Part shown: positions 61,099 to 64,000 of the stretch, piece by piece
How the letters are laid out: each line of letters starts with the position of its first letter
Numbering within the stretch: position 1 is the first letter of the stretch
Assembly (NCBI GenBank): GCA_034769895.1
Contig: CM068371.1
Span: 406,951,969 to 407,015,968 of the forward strand
Length of the DNA stretch: 64,000 bases
Direction: 5' to 3'
DNA from: Magicicada septendecula
Taxonomy: Eukaryota > Arthropoda > Insecta > Hemiptera > Cicadidae
The notes under the pieces: generated by a model
Told to the model about the DNA's origin: nothing
Databases searched by the model: none
Seen by the model: the letters and a program-made list of their open reading frames with translations, nothing else
Translations under genes and position numbers: made by a program

Positions 61099-61274
61099 CG
61101 AATTTTATTAAATAAATTTTATATATGAAATTCCGCACCTACGGAAATGCAAGTGTGGTTGAGGGGTTGAAAAAATTACAATATGAAAAAATTACGTAAA
61201 GTACAGAATGTTGTAGGTATATGTTGTATATGTAAATTAAAAAGTAGTTAAATAAAATCAGTAAATTTATAAAA

Positions 61275-63017
61275 ATGGCAGGAAATGATGAAAGTATTGT
61301 AAGTGAAATAATTAATTTTGACGAATCAGCTGTTATAAACAGCCCCGAAGTACATTCAACACCCAATGTAGAGAAAGACGATAAAAAAGTAAATATGAAT
61401 GTTACAAGTGAAACAAACATTACAGATGATTCGGGGATTCAAATAACCCCAAAATTGAGTAGGGAAAGTAAAACTAATGATAATGAAGTCAGCTTCACTG
61501 ACAATAATACAGATAATACAGAAAGTCAGTTGACGCCGGTCCAAAATAAAAAACCGGACGATAGCTATGAAATGTTTAAAATGATACAAGCAATGATAGA
61601 AAAACAGAGTGTAAAGCTAGATGAACAAAAGAATGAAATTAAAAGTGAATTTAACTGTAAATTTGATGCTAAATTTGAGGCACTTAAATTTGATATTAAT
61701 GAGGTCAAAATTAAATGCGAGAGTAATTTTAACGAATTGAAATATGAATTAAACGAAAAGTTGAGTCATTCATTAAACAGTATGAATAATAGAATCGATG
61801 AAATAGAGAGTAGTATGGCAGAAAAAATCGATAAACAAATACAGGAAGTAACTGAAAATTTTGAATGTAAAATAAATGAATGTAATGCTAGTAGTGAATA
61901 TAAGTTTAACTGTGCAGTTGATAAGATTAATATATATGAAACGAATACCAATTTCAAAATAAATTAAATAGAAAGTAATTATAAAACAGAGATACAAGCT
62001 ATACAAAATACAGTGAATATTATAGATAAGCGTAACGTGCAAGTTGAGTGTTTAAATAATAATAATTTTATATCAATTGAACAAAGCATAACGAATGTCA
62101 AAGATGAATTAAATGTAGAGATTAGTAAAAAACTTAATAGTGTTACTGAACAAGTAGTAATAACTAGAGATATGAATAGTGATATTGATTTGGAATTGTT
62201 TAATTGTGAAAATAGGGGGGTACACCTGATGCAGTTTTTAAATAGAGTTAAAGAATTCAATCAGTTTCATCAAAGTAGTTGGGAAGTACAGTTGTTAAAG
62301 ATAATGAAGTGTTTTAGAGGGAATTCCGTGGTATGGGCGGAGGTACATAAAGTAGACTGGGTAAATTATCAGAGTTTTGAGACGGGATTTAGAGAGAAAT
62401 ATTGGTCAGAAGAAGAACAAGAAATATTACGGAGTAAAATTATGGAACCAGGTAATTTTGGGACCCAAGGGGGTAACGTAACTATGTACGTAATGCGACT
62501 ATACAATGAGGCAAAATATTTAGAGCCACCGTTACCGTTCCGATCATTCATCCGTCACATAAGTAAGCATTTGCCGAGAGAAATACAAATTACATTAATG
62601 ACACGAGAAATTATAGAAATCACGGAACTAGAAAAAATATTAGATATATTCCAGAATATAAGAGAACGGGACATGAATAGGCGTATAAACACACCGGCGT
62701 CACATATAAATGGGAATTATAATCAACCCAGGGGAATGCCCAACTTTCACCGAGGGGCATGTGGGGGAAATAGTGATAATAGAGGCGAGGGTTGGAGATG
62801 TGCCGATTGTAATGTTGAAAACTATGCTATAAGAACAACCTGTTTTAGATGTCACAAACTGAGAGAATGTCAACGCAGTGAGAGAACGTACCATCAACAG
62901 AATCAGCCGCAGAGAGGAGTAGAGAACACCAGAGGAGCACCGAGGGGAAATGGAAGCGGGAACAGAGGCAGAGGAGGATATAATCAAGCTGTGGCAGGTC
63001 CATCCACGGGAAACTAG
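61275..63017 (+). pseudogene. gag: H Gag, one in-frame stop
   Basis: ATG at 61275, continuous frame to TAG at 63015 except a single TAA at 61965. About 580 codons: N-terminal VHSTP and DSGIQ motifs; coiled coil (EQKNEIKSEFNCKFDAKFEA) to about residue 230; capsid-like LMQFLNRVKEFNQF, KCFRGNSVVWAE, FREKYWSEEEQEIL; EPPLPFRSFIRHISKHLPRE; zinc finger at 62793-62852 fitting W-x-C-x2-C-x3-N-x6-C-x2-C (RanBP2 type); RG-rich tail ending GPSTGN as in E. The least damaged Gag of the family here. Pol follows 7 nt after the stop. Confidence 0.88.
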
Positions 63018-63024
63018 AAGAGAC

Positions 63025-64000
63025 AATGGGGAACTGGGCCCAGCCATTGTCGGAGGAGAACCTGGGAGTCCAAGAGAAGTGTAACTACCGAAGCAATATA
63101 ATTATTAAGGACATGGCGGAGGAGTTACTGGAGGAGGGAGGACGATGCAGAAATTACAGAGACCAAAACCAGATTGACGGAGGTAGTTGTAACCATGGAA
63201 GGTAAGAATTATAAAACCTTAATTGACACAGGGAGTGAAATATCAGTAGTTTCAGAGAATGTACTGGGTGAATGATAAAGGGTAAACAAAAATATTCTAT
63301 CATTACCAGTTGCGGGCGTAACATTAGTAGGGGTAACTGGAGTACGAAGTAAAAGAGTTACTAAACAAGTACAATTAAACATATACATTAATGAAATAGA
63401 ATTTGAGAATACTTTTCTAGTAGTTAAGGGTTTGAATTTAGACATAATTCTGGGAAACGATTTTTTGGAGAGAAATAAAGTAATAATTGATTTTAACAAG
63501 AGAATAGTAGAATTTAAGAGAGGGGATGAACCAGTCAGGGTAAGTTTCAAGAGGGTGTTAGATAAAGTTAGAGTTACGGGGGTAAAGATGATACGAAACC
63601 GAGTAGGCGAGGGAATTATAGAAACAAGAGTGAATGTATGTCAAGAGAGTGAGAGAGTAGAGAATGAGGAGAGAGTATGGGAAAATAGGGCAGATAAATG
63701 TTTTAATGAGGGTGGAGTTGTAGGGAGTCCCCAATGACAGGAGTTGTGGGCAGTTATTGAATGTTTTAGAGATGTGTTTGCTGAGCTGCCTGGAAAAGCC
63801 AGGGACTACGTATGCGAGTTGAAGGTTCGAGAACACTCACCCTACATGCAGAGAAGTTATCCAGTGCCGTTTTCAAAGAGGAGAGCAGTACAGGAAGAGT
63901 TGGACCGGATGATGGAAGGAGACATCATTGAAAGATCTATATCGCCGTACTCAAATCCGTTAGTAGTGGTCATCAAAAAGGATGGAAAGGTAAGATTGTG
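63025..64000 (+). pseudogene. pol: H Pol, protease and start of RT, decayed
   Basis: ATG at 63025 (MGNWAQPLSEENL, like MEKRAQPLSTENR of E). A frameshift near 63150, then protease TLIDTGSEISVVSENV, two stops near 63272, VAGVTLVGVTGVRSK and LDIILGNDFLERNKVIIDFN. A TGA at 63735 replaces an Arg codon (CGA in E). RT begins with YMQRSYPVPFSKRRAVQEEL and SPYSNPLVVVIKKDGKVRL and runs off the window. Catalytic Asp of the protease is retained, but the polyprotein is interrupted. Confidence 0.85.

Larger units (their letters stand above)
59926..64000 (+). mobile_element. Element H: E-like gag-pol LTR element, cut by window end
   Basis: LTR, PBS, gag and the start of pol are in order. Proteins are clearly related to E but diverged at the DNA level, with different LTR and PBS. 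The 3' part lies outside. Confidence 0.88.

Overview
This window is animal (probably insect) nuclear DNA and is built almost entirely of transposable elements. The pointers to an arthropod are the strong AT bias, Ty3/gypsy-type LTR retrotransposons, mariner, Penelope-like and RTE/CR1-style LINE fragments, a tRNA-derived SINE, a TATA box 30 bp from a TCAGT initiator inside an LTR, and (GA)n/(TG)n/(CT)n microsatellites. The order or species cannot be fixed from the sequence. There are no prokaryotic features, no CRISPR array and no intact tRNA or rRNA gene.

Layout. 1-6290: element A, a young minus-strand LTR element without pol, inserted in an older relative (A2, 6303-7681). 8344-9052: LINE piece. 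9060-9690: minus-strand mariner pseudogene. 10336-10463: candidate host exon. 10722-13530: 5' half of an old gypsy element (LTR, gag, protease). 14.5 and 16.2 kb: hAT-like pieces. 16640-17999: Penelope-like GIY-YIG endonuclease fragment split by a dead mariner (16789-17687). 18284-24585: element B, another pol-less LTR element with an AGGC target duplication.

24844-57618 is one LTR element (F, plus strand) opened by a stack of later insertions. F contains D (25286-50624, minus, full-length but decayed gag-pol). D's 5' LTR is split by E (33455-48507, minus, intact pol, broken gag). E's 5' LTR is split by G (44546-48063). F's gag-like frame is separately split by I (50869-53961), which itself holds a Penelope-type foldback. 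Most junctions are supported by 4-bp target duplications, and the F frame becomes continuous when I is removed on paper. 57802-57939 is a second candidate host exon, in phase with the one at 10.4 kb, so most of the window may be one roughly 47-kb intron. 59083-59345 is a SINE, 59440-59925 a LINE fragment, and 59926-64000 is the start of H, an E-like gag-pol element cut by the window end.

How the parts relate. E and H look like autonomous elements: Gag with an N-terminal coiled coil, a capsid-like region, a RanBP2-type zinc finger in place of a CCHC knuckle and an RG-rich tail, then Pol whose ATG lies 7 nt after the gag stop. A, A2, B and F keep (A, B, F) a similar N-terminal coiled-coil protein but end in a different, recurring C-terminal domain that I do not recognise, and have no pol. 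A, B, E and F share 3' non-coding blocks with hairpins whose stems change in a compensating way. I infer a trans-mobilised, non-autonomous family that uses the Pol of E/H-like elements.
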